Shown here piece after piece: positions 1-6,058 of a stretch of DNA of 12,002 nt (position 1 is the stretch's first letter; the number at the start of each line of letters is the position of its first letter). The DNA lies in NCBI GenBank assembly GCA_029287875.1, contig JARFQH010000172.1:1-12002 (forward strand), in the 5' to 3' direction. The notes under the pieces are model-generated. The model was not told the origin of the DNA. It worked only from the letters and a program-made list of their open reading frames with translations, and searched no databases. Source of the stretch: Desulfobacteraceae bacterium (GTDB taxonomy: Bacteria > Desulfobacterota > Desulfobacteria > Desulfobacterales > SG8-13). The translations under genes and the position numbers were made by a program.

Positions 1-81
1 CTCCAAAAGGCCTGTGAGTTGGGAAGCCAAAGCGGTTGCAGCGATTTAAAGATGTTCCCTCCACCGAAGGTTCGACCCTGA
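1..81 (+). CDS. C-terminal tail of a probable Sel1-repeat protein (partial)
   Basis: Frame 1 is open from the window edge to a TGA at 79-81, giving 26 residues. The segment LQKACELGSQSGCSDL matches the end of a cysteine-containing Sel1-like (SLR/HcpA-type) repeat, in which KAC-E/D-LG and GC recur at fixed spacing and the two Cys of one repeat usually form a disulfide. Such proteins are mostly solenoid scaffolds, often secreted or periplasmic. A short tail ending PPPKVRP follows the repeat. The gene is convergent with azlD, with 55 nt between the stops. Only one repeat is visible, so the family is inferred from a short but characteristic stretch. Confidence 0.55.
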   Translation, partial: LQKACELGSQSGCSDLKMFPPPKVRP

Positions 82-95
82 CCCTCCACCTTTTC

Positions 96-131
96 TTTGC
101 GGGGATCAAGCCGCAGAAGAGCGCAATTTTT
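96..131 (+). terminator. Weak candidate terminator between convergent genes
   Basis: TTTGCGG (96-102) can pair with CCGCAGA (111-117), including one G-T pair, across an 8-nt loop. A run of five T follows at 127-131. The T-run is about nine bases from the stem, so this is a poor intrinsic terminator. It is listed because it lies between two convergent stop codons. Confidence 0.22.
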
Positions 132-136
132 CAAAT

Positions 137-469
137 CTAAATCCACCCTGCTCGTAGAACCCATTGCCACAGAACAAAAGCCGTCATGCCGCCGACGATT
201 GTGACCAGCAGGTTTTTACTGAGTCGGCCAATGACGGCTGTCAACAAGGCACCGACGAGGTAGGGATTGGAGAAAGAAAACTGCAGCGTGTGTCCATCAG
301 GCAGCAGTGCCGCCGGCACGATGATGGCGGTGAGCACTGTCGGCGGCACATAGCCCAAGGCACGTGTCGTGCCCTGGGAAAAGGTGATGCGGCCCGAAAG
401 CGGCAGCAGGCTATAACGGATAAGAAACGTTACCAGGGCCATGCCCGTTATCAGGAAAAAGGTGTCCAT
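137..469 (-). CDS. azlD: AzlD-family branched-chain amino acid transport subunit
   Basis: A 110-residue hydrophobic protein of the AzlD/YgaH family, the small partner of AzlC; the pair exports branched-chain amino acids or related compounds across the inner membrane. It starts MDTFFLITGMALVTFLIRY, and the TFLIRY segment near the end of the first helix is typical. About four membrane segments can be seen, ending with a Trp-containing helix (FVLWQWVL). The frame is open further upstream, but that extension overlaps azlC and is Pro/Arg/Ser-rich, unlike a membrane protein. The ATG at 469 lies one base after the azlC TGA, with a purine-rich AAGAGA upstream, so translational coupling is likely. Length fits the family. 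Confidence 0.9.
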   Translation of the reverse strand: MDTFFLITGMALVTFLIRYSLLPLSGRITFSQGTTRALGYVPPTVLTAIIVPAALLPDGHTLQFSFSNPYLVGALLTAVIGRLSKNLLVTIVGGMTAFVLWQWVLRAGWI

Positions 470-470
470 T

Positions 471-1202
471 TCAGATCTCTTTTGCTTTCCCGGCGTCGGT
501 TTTGCGCGATGCCAGCGTATCGGCGGCGATGCCGGCGGCGATGCCCGCGATGGTGGCAAGGATGAGGCCGAGTTTGTGGGGCAGACCGTGTAAGAGCAAC
601 GCGGCCGCGCCGGATACCAGCACGGCAAAGTAGGTGGGACGATTTTTCAGATAGGGAATGATCATCCCGATAAATGCGGCCACCATGGCGAAATCGAGGC
701 CCCAGCGGCCGATACTCGTCAGCATGCGGCCGGCGGCCAGACCGACGGCCGTGCAGAGGTTCCAATTTGTGTACATGAATACCATGGAACCCAGTTGATA
801 CCAGTGCTTATAGGGATTGGCATCGGAACAGCCATAGCGGCCGACGGCAACGGCAAAGGTTTCATCGGTCAGCCCGAAGGCCAGCACCGCCTGCCATCCC
901 GGCGGCAGGCGTTTGAGATACGGCAGCAGTGCGGCCGTGTAGAGACGATGCCGGAAATTGACCACGAAGGTGGTCAGGACGATCAGGGGCCAAGCCGTTC
1001 CGGCACCCACCAGTCCCATGGCGATAAACTGGGCCGATCCGGCGAACACGAACAGGGACATTCCCATGGTACCGGCTGTCGATAAACCGGCGCCACCGGA
1101 GAGAGTACCGAAAATGATGCCAAAGGGAATGGCGCCGATCACCAGCGGCAGGGTATCGCGGGCGCCGTTGAAAAACTCGGTGCGCTTCGATTTTATATCC
1201 AT
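471..1202 (-). CDS. azlC: AzlC-family branched-chain amino acid permease
   Basis: A 243-residue AzlC/YgaZ-type inner-membrane protein, the large subunit of the AzlCD exporter. Family motifs are visible: PLVIGAIPFGIIFG in the first helix, FAGSAQF in the second, NFRHRLYTAALLPYL in the middle and LTDETFA soon after. The ATG at 1202 gives the usual N-terminus, about 19 residues before the first helix, and normal family length, but has no clear Shine-Dalgarno sequence. An in-frame ATG at 1295 has AGAGG eight bases upstream and would add 31 residues unlike other AzlC proteins. I prefer 1202 on length; 1295 remains possible. azlD follows after one base. The gene is preceded by a 307-bp non-coding leader with several inverted repeats. 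Confidence 0.88.
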   Translation of the reverse strand: MDIKSKRTEFFNGARDTLPLVIGAIPFGIIFGTLSGGAGLSTAGTMGMSLFVFAGSAQFIAMGLVGAGTAWPLIVLTTFVVNFRHRLYTAALLPYLKRLPPGWQAVLAFGLTDETFAVAVGRYGCSDANPYKHWYQLGSMVFMYTNWNLCTAVGLAAGRMLTSIGRWGLDFAMVAAFIGMIIPYLKNRPTYFAVLVSGAAALLLHGLPHKLGLILATIAGIAAGIAADTLASRKTDAGKAKEI

Positions 1203-1344
1203 GTAATCAAGAGGTGACGACAGGGACAGTGTCACCGTATTTGTGTATTGCAGGAAACCGGCTGGGCGCGACTTTTTGCCGATGACCAGCAGCATTAAGA
1301 GCGCCTCTTTCCGGGTGAAATTGGGAACCGTGTCTACTTCCCGG

Positions 1345-1383
1345 CGTCATGACGAGCGATGGAATCGGCTTCTGCCATCGCTC
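1345..1383 (-). promoter_or_regulatory. Strong hairpin and palindrome in the azlC leader
   Basis: GAGCGATGG (1354-1362) and CCATCGCTC (1375-1383) form a perfect 9-bp stem around a 12-nt loop. It abuts a perfect 10-bp palindrome, CGTCATGACG (1345-1354). A further 5-bp pair, GGGAA (1323-1327) with TTCCC (1338-1342), lies closer to azlC. No T-run follows on the minus strand, so this is not a simple terminator. A structured 5' leader or a protein-binding site is possible. The structure is seen; the role is inferred. Confidence 0.4.
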
Positions 1384-1410
1384 TGCGGATGCAGTTTTCG
1401 TGATCCTTTT

Positions 1411-1441
1411 TTTATACACCTGTGCGGGCGTGAGCAGGTGT
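1411..1441 (-). promoter_or_regulatory. Possible azlC promoter with overlapping inverted repeat
   Basis: On the minus strand TATAAA (1416-1411) resembles a -10 box, but no good -35 box lies 16-18 bp upstream. A perfect 7-bp inverted repeat, ACACCTG (1416-1422) and CAGGTGT (1435-1441) with a 12-bp spacer, covers the area a regulator would occupy just upstream of the -10. Activator dependence would explain the weak -35. The rest of the 307-bp gap between azlC and the preceding receiver gene shows no convincing ORF or RNA gene. Confidence 0.35.
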
Positions 1442-1442
1442 G

Positions 1443-1465
1443 AAAACCAGACCGGTCATCACCGG
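1443..1465 (-). terminator. Candidate terminator after the signalling operon
   Basis: Read on the minus strand, CCGGT (1465-1461) and ACCGG (1456-1452) form a 5-bp GC-rich stem with a 4-nt loop, followed within a few bases by TTTT (1446-1443). It lies 45 nt past the stop of the last receiver gene, in the right place to end the seven-gene run. The stem is short, so termination may be partial. Confidence 0.38.
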
Positions 1466-1509
1466 ACAAGATAGAACCACAGTCCACCGCAAAACTTCTC
1501 GGCTCGCGC

Positions 1510-1938
1510 CTACCAGCCCTTGAGGCCCATTATTTTCTTCATTTTTTCTTCGATCTGTTTCTCGACGACCATCATTTTATGGGCATGGGCTTTCTTGATC
1601 TTCTTCGTCAGCTGGTTCATGTCGGCCGGTTTTTCCAGAAAATCGACCGCCCCGAGTTTCATGGCCTCGATCCCTTTTTCAAGGGTTGCATGCCCGGTCA
1701 ACAGGATGACCTGCGTTTCCGGTTTTTTCTTCTTGAGGAGTTTGAGGGCTTCGATTCCGTCCATCTCGGGCATCATCAGATCCACGATGATGGCATCGAA
1801 AGATTCTTTTTCCGCCAGCCGAATCGCTTCGGTAGCCGATGAGGCGGTTGACACTTCGATCCCCCGGGCCGCCATGCGCTCGGCCATCACTTCCAGAAAA
1901 TCTTTTTCGTCATCGACGAGGAGTACTTTTTCAGGCAT
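1510..1938 (-). CDS. Single-domain response regulator (REC) with basic helical tail
   Basis: A 142-residue protein with one CheY-like receiver domain (residues 3-118). Seen: acidic pocket DDE at 9-11, phospho-acceptor Asp53 in VDLMMPEMDG, switch Thr81 in LLTGH, and Lys103 in LEKPAD, so the phosphorylation site is complete. No output domain follows; the tail (about 108-142) is Lys-rich and probably helical (HAHKMMVVEKQIEEKMKKI), perhaps for protein or membrane contacts. The ATG at 1938 has AAAGGAG seven bases upstream. It is the last gene of the signalling run, 65 nt after the phosphotransferase-like gene. Given gene order, I infer that it is the terminal phosphate acceptor of a relay; its partners are unknown. 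Confidence 0.93.
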   Translation of the reverse strand: MPEKVLLVDDEKDFLEVMAERMAARGIEVSTASSATEAIRLAEKESFDAIIVDLMMPEMDGIEALKLLKKKKPETQVILLTGHATLEKGIEAMKLGAVDFLEKPADMNQLTKKIKKAHAHKMMVVEKQIEEKMKKIMGLKGW

Positions 1939-1972
1939 TTTTCGGCTCCTTTCCTGTTCGATGTTGACAATA

Positions 1973-2005
1973 ACCGGTGCTTCCGGTGTTCACGAGGCCG
2001 GCCTC
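1973..2005 (-). repeat. Two inverted repeats between the kinase-like gene and the last REC gene
   Basis: GAGGCCGGCCTC (1994-2005) is a perfect 12-bp palindrome overlapping the stop codon of the upstream gene. ACCGG (1973-1977) and CCGGT (1983-1987) form a second 5-bp stem with a 5-nt loop. They occupy the longest gap inside the signalling part of the operon and could affect mRNA processing or the relative expression of the last gene. No T-run is present, so strong termination is unlikely. Confidence 0.4.
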
Positions 2006-2639
2006 ATCGATCGGAAATAATCAGAGTGAGCGTTCCGGCCTCGGTATTCTTGACCAAGCGGGCATCGATAGATGCGGCCAGACAGGGGTCCTGGTCCGAG
2101 ATCACGGCATCCGGCAAAGGTCCGAAGTGAACGCAGGCGCCCGTCGCGGTCTTTTCGGGCCGCAGGTCGATCGAGCGGCCCCGGCCGGCGGCGGCCATGG
2201 CGAACTCGAGGCATAGGAAGAGCGCGTTCAGCAAGCCAAACGGTGACGTTTCGATTTCGACCGGGTCCGAGGACGGCCTTACATCCAGGGTCGTCTCGCA
2301 CATCGCGGCGAACCGGACCGACAGGGCGGCCAACAGTTGCAGGATCTCGTTCAGGTCCACCTTTTTCAAGGAATCGTCGACGCTGTGGGCGAACCGGTTC
2401 ATGTTTTTCAACAAGGCGTCGGCCCGCTTGACCTGGTCCATGATTCTTACGGCCAGAGCATTGACCCTTTCCGGGTCCAGCGGCTTGCCGCGTGCCGCCA
2501 TAGCGGCATAATCCGTCAGCAATCCGGCGTTTTCGTTAATCGTGGCCAGTGAGTTCTTGACGTCGTGGGTGACCGACGCGGTCACTTTCCCAAAAAACAG
2601 GAGTCCCGTATCTTTGTTTTTTTGTAATGTCGTGTTCAC
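2004..2639 (-). CDS. Histidine-kinase-like protein lacking the ATP site; Spo0B/ChpT-like phosphotransferase candidate
   Basis: A 211-residue soluble protein. Residues 17-45 hold a histidine-kinase dimerisation/phosphoacceptor helix with the H-box SVTHDVKNSL (His25, Asp26 and Asn29 kept, the usual Pro changed to Ser). Residues 66-95 look like the second helix of the hairpin. The C-terminal part (about 96-211) has the size and rough layout of a kinase ATPase domain, but the N-box is eroded (LCLEFAMAA, Phe where the Mg-binding Asn should be) and there is no DxGxG or GxGxG loop. It is therefore unlikely to bind ATP. The known parallels are Spo0B and ChpT, phosphotransferases with a His-bearing hairpin and a degenerate ATPase fold. 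The start is GTG, overlapping the previous stop by four bases (GTGA), with AAGAGGTG upstream. A phosphatase or dead-kinase role is the alternative. Confidence 0.8.
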   Translation of the reverse strand: MNTTLQKNKDTGLLFFGKVTASVTHDVKNSLATINENAGLLTDYAAMAARGKPLDPERVNALAVRIMDQVKRADALLKNMNRFAHSVDDSLKKVDLNEILQLLAALSVRFAAMCETTLDVRPSSDPVEIETSPFGLLNALFLCLEFAMAAAGRGRSIDLRPEKTATGACVHFGPLPDAVISDQDPCLAASIDARLVKNTEAGTLTLIISDR

Positions 2640-3010
2640 GCGTCACCTCTTGGGTTACTGAACAGGGTCTGCATCTTTTCGAGCAGAAGTTCGATATCGA
2701 CAGGCTTCACCAAGTAGACCGCCGTGTTTCCGCCGGCCGTAGCCGACGTGAAGTCTTTCTCCGAGCCATAGCCGGTCAGAAAAATAAATTTCATGTCGGG
2801 ACATTTGGCCAGCAGTTTTTCACGCAATTCCAGCCCCCCGATTTTGGGCATCTTCATGTCAAGTACGGCCAGGTCGAAACACCCCGACTCCGCCCGCTCT
2901 AAGGCGGCGCTGCCGGTCGTGAACCATTCGGCCTCGATGTCGCGCAGAACCAGCCGTTCGCCGAGGGCCGATACCAACTCTTCCTCATCGTCTACGAGTA
3001 ACACGCGCAT
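2636..3010 (-). CDS. Single-domain response regulator (REC)
   Basis: A 124-residue CheY-like receiver domain with no output domain. Seen: DDEE at 7-10, phospho-acceptor Asp51 in LDMKMP, switch Thr79 in LTGYG and Lys102 in LVKPVD. The usual MDG after the acceptor is IGG here. The ATG at 3010 has GGAAGAGG upstream; a longer frame to 3064 would lie inside the kinase gene and adds residues unrelated to a receiver. The start overlaps the end of the kinase gene by 19 bases and the stop overlaps the next start by four, so the three genes are translationally linked. It is most likely the direct phosphate acceptor of the adjacent kinase, possibly passing phosphate to the downstream phosphotransferase-like protein. 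Confidence 0.93.
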   Translation of the reverse strand: MRVLLVDDEEELVSALGERLVLRDIEAEWFTTGSAALERAESGCFDLAVLDMKMPKIGGLELREKLLAKCPDMKFIFLTGYGSEKDFTSATAGGNTAVYLVKPVDIELLLEKMQTLFSNPRGDA

Positions 3011-4755
3011 GGTTTTGCCTCTTCCTTGGGTTGCGTTTTCAACGGCAATGTGATGGTAAAACACGTTCCTTTGCCGATGTCACTGTCGACAGTGATTTGA
3101 CCGCCGATTTCATGGGTCAGGTTGCAGGTAATGGAGAGTCCCAGTCCAGTGCCTCCCTGACTGGTTTTAGTCGAGAAAAAGGGTTCGAAAATACGGTGTA
3201 GATCCTCTTGGGCAATGCCGCAGCCATTGTCCCGGATTTTGACTGCGACTGCCTCTGCGCCCGCGCGGTTGACCTGAATCGACAAATGACCGCCGTCGCA
3301 CATGGCGGCAAAGGCGTTGTTGATGATGTTCAGAAAGATCTGCTCGAGTTTACCGCGATCCGATTCGATGACCGGAGTATCGTCCGGCACATCCACCTGG
3401 ATGCCGAGACTGCGGTATTCGGCTTCCTTTTGCAGAAAACTCAGGACTTCATCGATGATTTCCCCCAGGTGGACCGGTTCGATGGTGGCTTCGAGATTCC
3501 GGGCAAAAGTCAACAGTCGCTTGGTAATCTTGCCCGCCCGTTTGACCGAGTTGAGGATCGAATCGAGCTGGCTGTAAAGCTTGGGGTCGTCGGCGTATTG
3601 CTTCTTGATGGTGAAGATGTCCTTGACCAGTCCCGCCTTTTCATTGATGATGGCCAGCGGGTTGTTGATCTCGTGGGCCACGCTGGCGGCCATGCGGCCG
3701 ATGGAGGCCATCTTGTTCGAATATTCCATCTGATGCAGGGCCATGAGCCGTCTCTCATCAGCGGCGTATACCTTGTTCACCATGAAGGTGACGGTACCGA
3801 TGATCACCGCCATGATGAACGAGACGCTGACCAGCAGGAAGATGATGAGCTCCAGACGGGTTTTGAACCACATTTTCATGAGCTCGCTTTTCTTCTTGAC
3901 GATCATCAGAATGAACGGTGTGTCTTCGATGAAGCGGTAGCCGATAAACAGTGCTTCACCGGTGGGATTTTCGCCTTCGAACACCTGGGTTTTGTCGGAA
4001 AATTCAGGAACGGGCAGAGGGATTTTTTCGAGCACCCGCCCATGGTAACGGGAATTGGTCTGGAGAATCCCCTTTTGGTTAATGATAAAGGCATCTCCGA
4101 GACCGCTCAGCTCAAGATTCGACAGCAGGTCCTCGAACGGTTCGATGGCGATGGAGGCACGCAGGACATCGAAGGAGCGATCCGGCAGGCTCTGCTTAAC
4201 CGCAATGACCAGATGCGGGACGTTGCGGTACCCCAAAAATACGTCGCTGGTATAGACGCTCCGGTCGATGACCTGTTCGAACCAGGGCTGACCACTGTAA
4301 TCTTTGTCCTTGAGCCCGTATGGTCCCACGTAGGTTTTCTGCTTGCCGGCGGAGTCGACCAACCCCAGATCCACAAAGCCGCCCCCGAAGCTGCGCTTGA
4401 GGTTTTCCAGGATGGCCGATAGTCGGTCCGGACTGCTGAGGACCTCGGATCCATTGTCATGCACGATAAAATCGAGCGCCGAGCGACGTTCGGTGAGGAA
4501 AAAAGAGATCGCCCGCCGCGTGTTGGAGACCGTGCGGGAGGTTCTCAACAGATATTCGGACACCATGGCGTGCTCGGTGAAGTTGTAGTCGACCAAAGTG
4601 ATGAAAATAAGAGGCACCAGCGCCACTACGCCTGTGAGTAGAATCGAGAGCCGCCAGATGCGTCGATAGTTGAAGAGGTACTCGGACGCACCCGGGGCAG
4701 ACACACGCATCTGTTTGTCCCAGAAGGTGGGTTTCAGGTTTACAAGTCCGAACAT
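2992..4755 (-). CDS. Membrane sensor histidine kinase with dCache-like periplasmic domain
   Basis: A 587-residue kinase. Order from the chosen start: short cytoplasmic N-terminus, membrane helix about 36-55, periplasmic sensor about 56-298, second helix about 301-325, HisKA hairpin with H-box SVAHEINNPL (His361), and HATPase_c with all boxes intact: N-box LNIINNA (Asn480), G1 DNGCGI (509-514), F-box FEPFFSTK and G2 GGTGLGL (534-540). The sensor segment GLKDKDYSGQPWF is typical of dCache domains, which bind small molecules such as amino acids or carboxylates; the ligand here is unknown. No HAMP or PAS domain is evident. ATG at 4755 has CAGGAG six bases upstream; an ATG at 4770 lacks one. The gene lies 40 nt after the fusion gene and overlaps the next REC gene by 19 nt. 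Its tail, KPCACYS, carries two Cys in the overlap. Confidence 0.93.
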   Translation of the reverse strand: MFGLVNLKPTFWDKQMRVSAPGASEYLFNYRRIWRLSILLTGVVALVPLIFITLVDYNFTEHAMVSEYLLRTSRTVSNTRRAISFFLTERRSALDFIVHDNGSEVLSSPDRLSAILENLKRSFGGGFVDLGLVDSAGKQKTYVGPYGLKDKDYSGQPWFEQVIDRSVYTSDVFLGYRNVPHLVIAVKQSLPDRSFDVLRASIAIEPFEDLLSNLELSGLGDAFIINQKGILQTNSRYHGRVLEKIPLPVPEFSDKTQVFEGENPTGEALFIGYRFIEDTPFILMIVKKKSELMKMWFKTRLELIIFLLVSVSFIMAVIIGTVTFMVNKVYAADERRLMALHQMEYSNKMASIGRMAASVAHEINNPLAIINEKAGLVKDIFTIKKQYADDPKLYSQLDSILNSVKRAGKITKRLLTFARNLEATIEPVHLGEIIDEVLSFLQKEAEYRSLGIQVDVPDDTPVIESDRGKLEQIFLNIINNAFAAMCDGGHLSIQVNRAGAEAVAVKIRDNGCGIAQEDLHRIFEPFFSTKTSQGGTGLGLSITCNLTHEIGGQITVDSDIGKGTCFTITLPLKTQPKEEAKPCACYS

Positions 4756-4795
4756 GTTGGCTCCTGTCATTTTTTCAATGCCGGCGGTAATAGCG

Positions 4796-6040
4796 TTAAC
4801 GATCCGCCTCGATCGGCTTCATGTCGTCGCGCGTGCGGCGAATTTTATCGTGGGCGGCTTTGATGGTCCCGCTCAGCTCGTCGATATCGACCGGCTTTTG
4901 CAGGTAGGCAAACGCTCCCAGTTCCATGCACACTTTTTTATCGGCTTCCGATCCGTGGCCGGTCAAAATGATGACCTCGATCGCCGGTTGGGTCTTTTTA
5001 ACGCGGCGCAGCACCTCGATGCCGTCGATACCGGGCATTCTGAGATCCAGGATCATGACATCCGGTTCGTCCTCCCGGGCCACTTCCAGGGCCGATTCGC
5101 CGTCATAGGCCACGGCCGAGCCCAAATCACGCATCATCAAGCGCTCGGAGAGCGTTTGGACGAATTCCCTTTCATCGTCCACCAGCAGAATTTTGGAGGG
5201 GATTTCGAAATCCTGGCGGCGGTAGATGTCGGCCTGGTAATACCCCGGTCCCACCTTGCTCTCCACCGATGTGACACCCGGTACACGGTTTGCAATCGAC
5301 GTGAGTTCGTCTTCGAGGCGGTTGAGCATCAGAACGTGCTTGTTGATGGTCAAGGTGACGGCACCGGAGCGGGCCTTGACGCCGACGTTGTGGCCTTCCG
5401 TAATCAGGGCTGTTTCCACGCGGGCGGCGAGATTAAAATCGTCGACGGCTTTTTTGGATCGGCTGGTGGGCTTCACAACGGCTTTGGCGATGTTTTCGGT
5501 GATCGTGCCGGCCACTTCGGCCGGCGGTATTTTGTCGGTTGGAACCACGATATCATAGAGGGACGCATCCCACTGATCTTTGGTGTCGAATAGCATCTGC
5601 GTCCAGGCGGCGCGCTCCTCGTCTTCGCGGCGGATGATTTTCAGCGCCTCCAGTTCGGACATCTTGTGCTCGCGGAGGGCAGCAGCAACCCGCGCCTTCA
5701 TATCCGCGATCAGGCAAACCCGCAGCACGTGGCCGATGTCGCGCGGGATGAGCTGACCGGCAAAGCCGGTAATGATCAGGCCGTCATCGGCGAGACGCTC
5801 GGCCAGGGCCACCCGCAGGTGCGCCAGTGACCGCTCCCGTTCATGGGTGAATTTATTGAAGACCGAGGTTTTAGCCGAAAACGCCCGCTCGATCTTGTTT
5901 GCCGGGATATGAGAGATACGGCTGGCATCGGCAACGACATCTTTGTCCGCGATCAGACCGTAACCGGTTTGAGAGAGGACTTCCTCGACCACCTGTTTCT
6001 CGTTGCAAAAGCTGCCGCTGAATATTGTGATGACTGGCAT
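4796..6040 (-). CDS. Cytidylate-kinase-like / BON / receiver fusion protein
   Basis: A 414-residue protein with three parts. Residues 1 to about 190 resemble the cytidylate-kinase-like family (AAK26): ITIFSG at the start, LIITGFAGQLIPRD, VLRVCLIAD, an ERAAW segment and YDIVVPTDK. The nucleotide-binding loop is unusual (SGSFCNEKQ), so catalysis is doubtful. Residues about 200-266 look like a BON domain, with strand-turn-strand VKARSGAVTLTI and the closing VPGVTSVES. Residues about 282-400 are a receiver with DDE (288-290), phospho-acceptor Asp332 in LDLRMPGIDG, Thr360 and Lys382. ATG at 6040 has GGAGG eight bases upstream; the TTG at 6046 is too close to it. The gene sits 18 nt after the SulP gene and 40 nt before the kinase. 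Phosphorylation may control the N-terminal domain or a nucleotide may be sensed; both are inference. Confidence 0.88.
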   Translation of the reverse strand: MPVITIFSGSFCNEKQVVEEVLSQTGYGLIADKDVVADASRISHIPANKIERAFSAKTSVFNKFTHERERSLAHLRVALAERLADDGLIITGFAGQLIPRDIGHVLRVCLIADMKARVAAALREHKMSELEALKIIRREDEERAAWTQMLFDTKDQWDASLYDIVVPTDKIPPAEVAGTITENIAKAVVKPTSRSKKAVDDFNLAARVETALITEGHNVGVKARSGAVTLTINKHVLMLNRLEDELTSIANRVPGVTSVESKVGPGYYQADIYRRQDFEIPSKILLVDDEREFVQTLSERLMMRDLGSAVAYDGESALEVAREDEPDVMILDLRMPGIDGIEVLRRVKKTQPAIEVIILTGHGSEADKKVCMELGAFAYLQKPVDIDELSGTIKAAHDKIRRTRDDMKPIEADR

Positions 6041-6058
6041 GTTCAACCCCTCCTTTAT

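Noticed and set aside
451..765. 104-residue frame on the minus strand
   Set aside because: An Arg/His-rich shadow frame over the azlC/azlD junction, both of which are clear membrane-protein genes in other frames.
1207..1419. 70-residue frame in the azlC leader
   Set aside because: No Shine-Dalgarno signal, no recognisable motif, and it overlaps the structured leader and the alternative azlC start. Not supported as a gene.
1416..1441. 7-bp hairpin as an intrinsic terminator
   Set aside because: On the minus strand the stem is followed by A-rich sequence, not T. The stem at 1452-1465 with TTTT is a better candidate.
3208..4422. 404-residue open frame on the plus strand
   Set aside because: It lies antisense to the sensor kinase, whose domains are unmistakable. 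Its composition (many Asp, Val, His) is that of a mirror frame in GC-rich DNA, with no recognisable motif.
4670..5593. 307-residue open frame on the plus strand
   Set aside because: It is antisense to the end of the kinase-like/BON/REC gene and the start of the sensor kinase; no recognisable domain.
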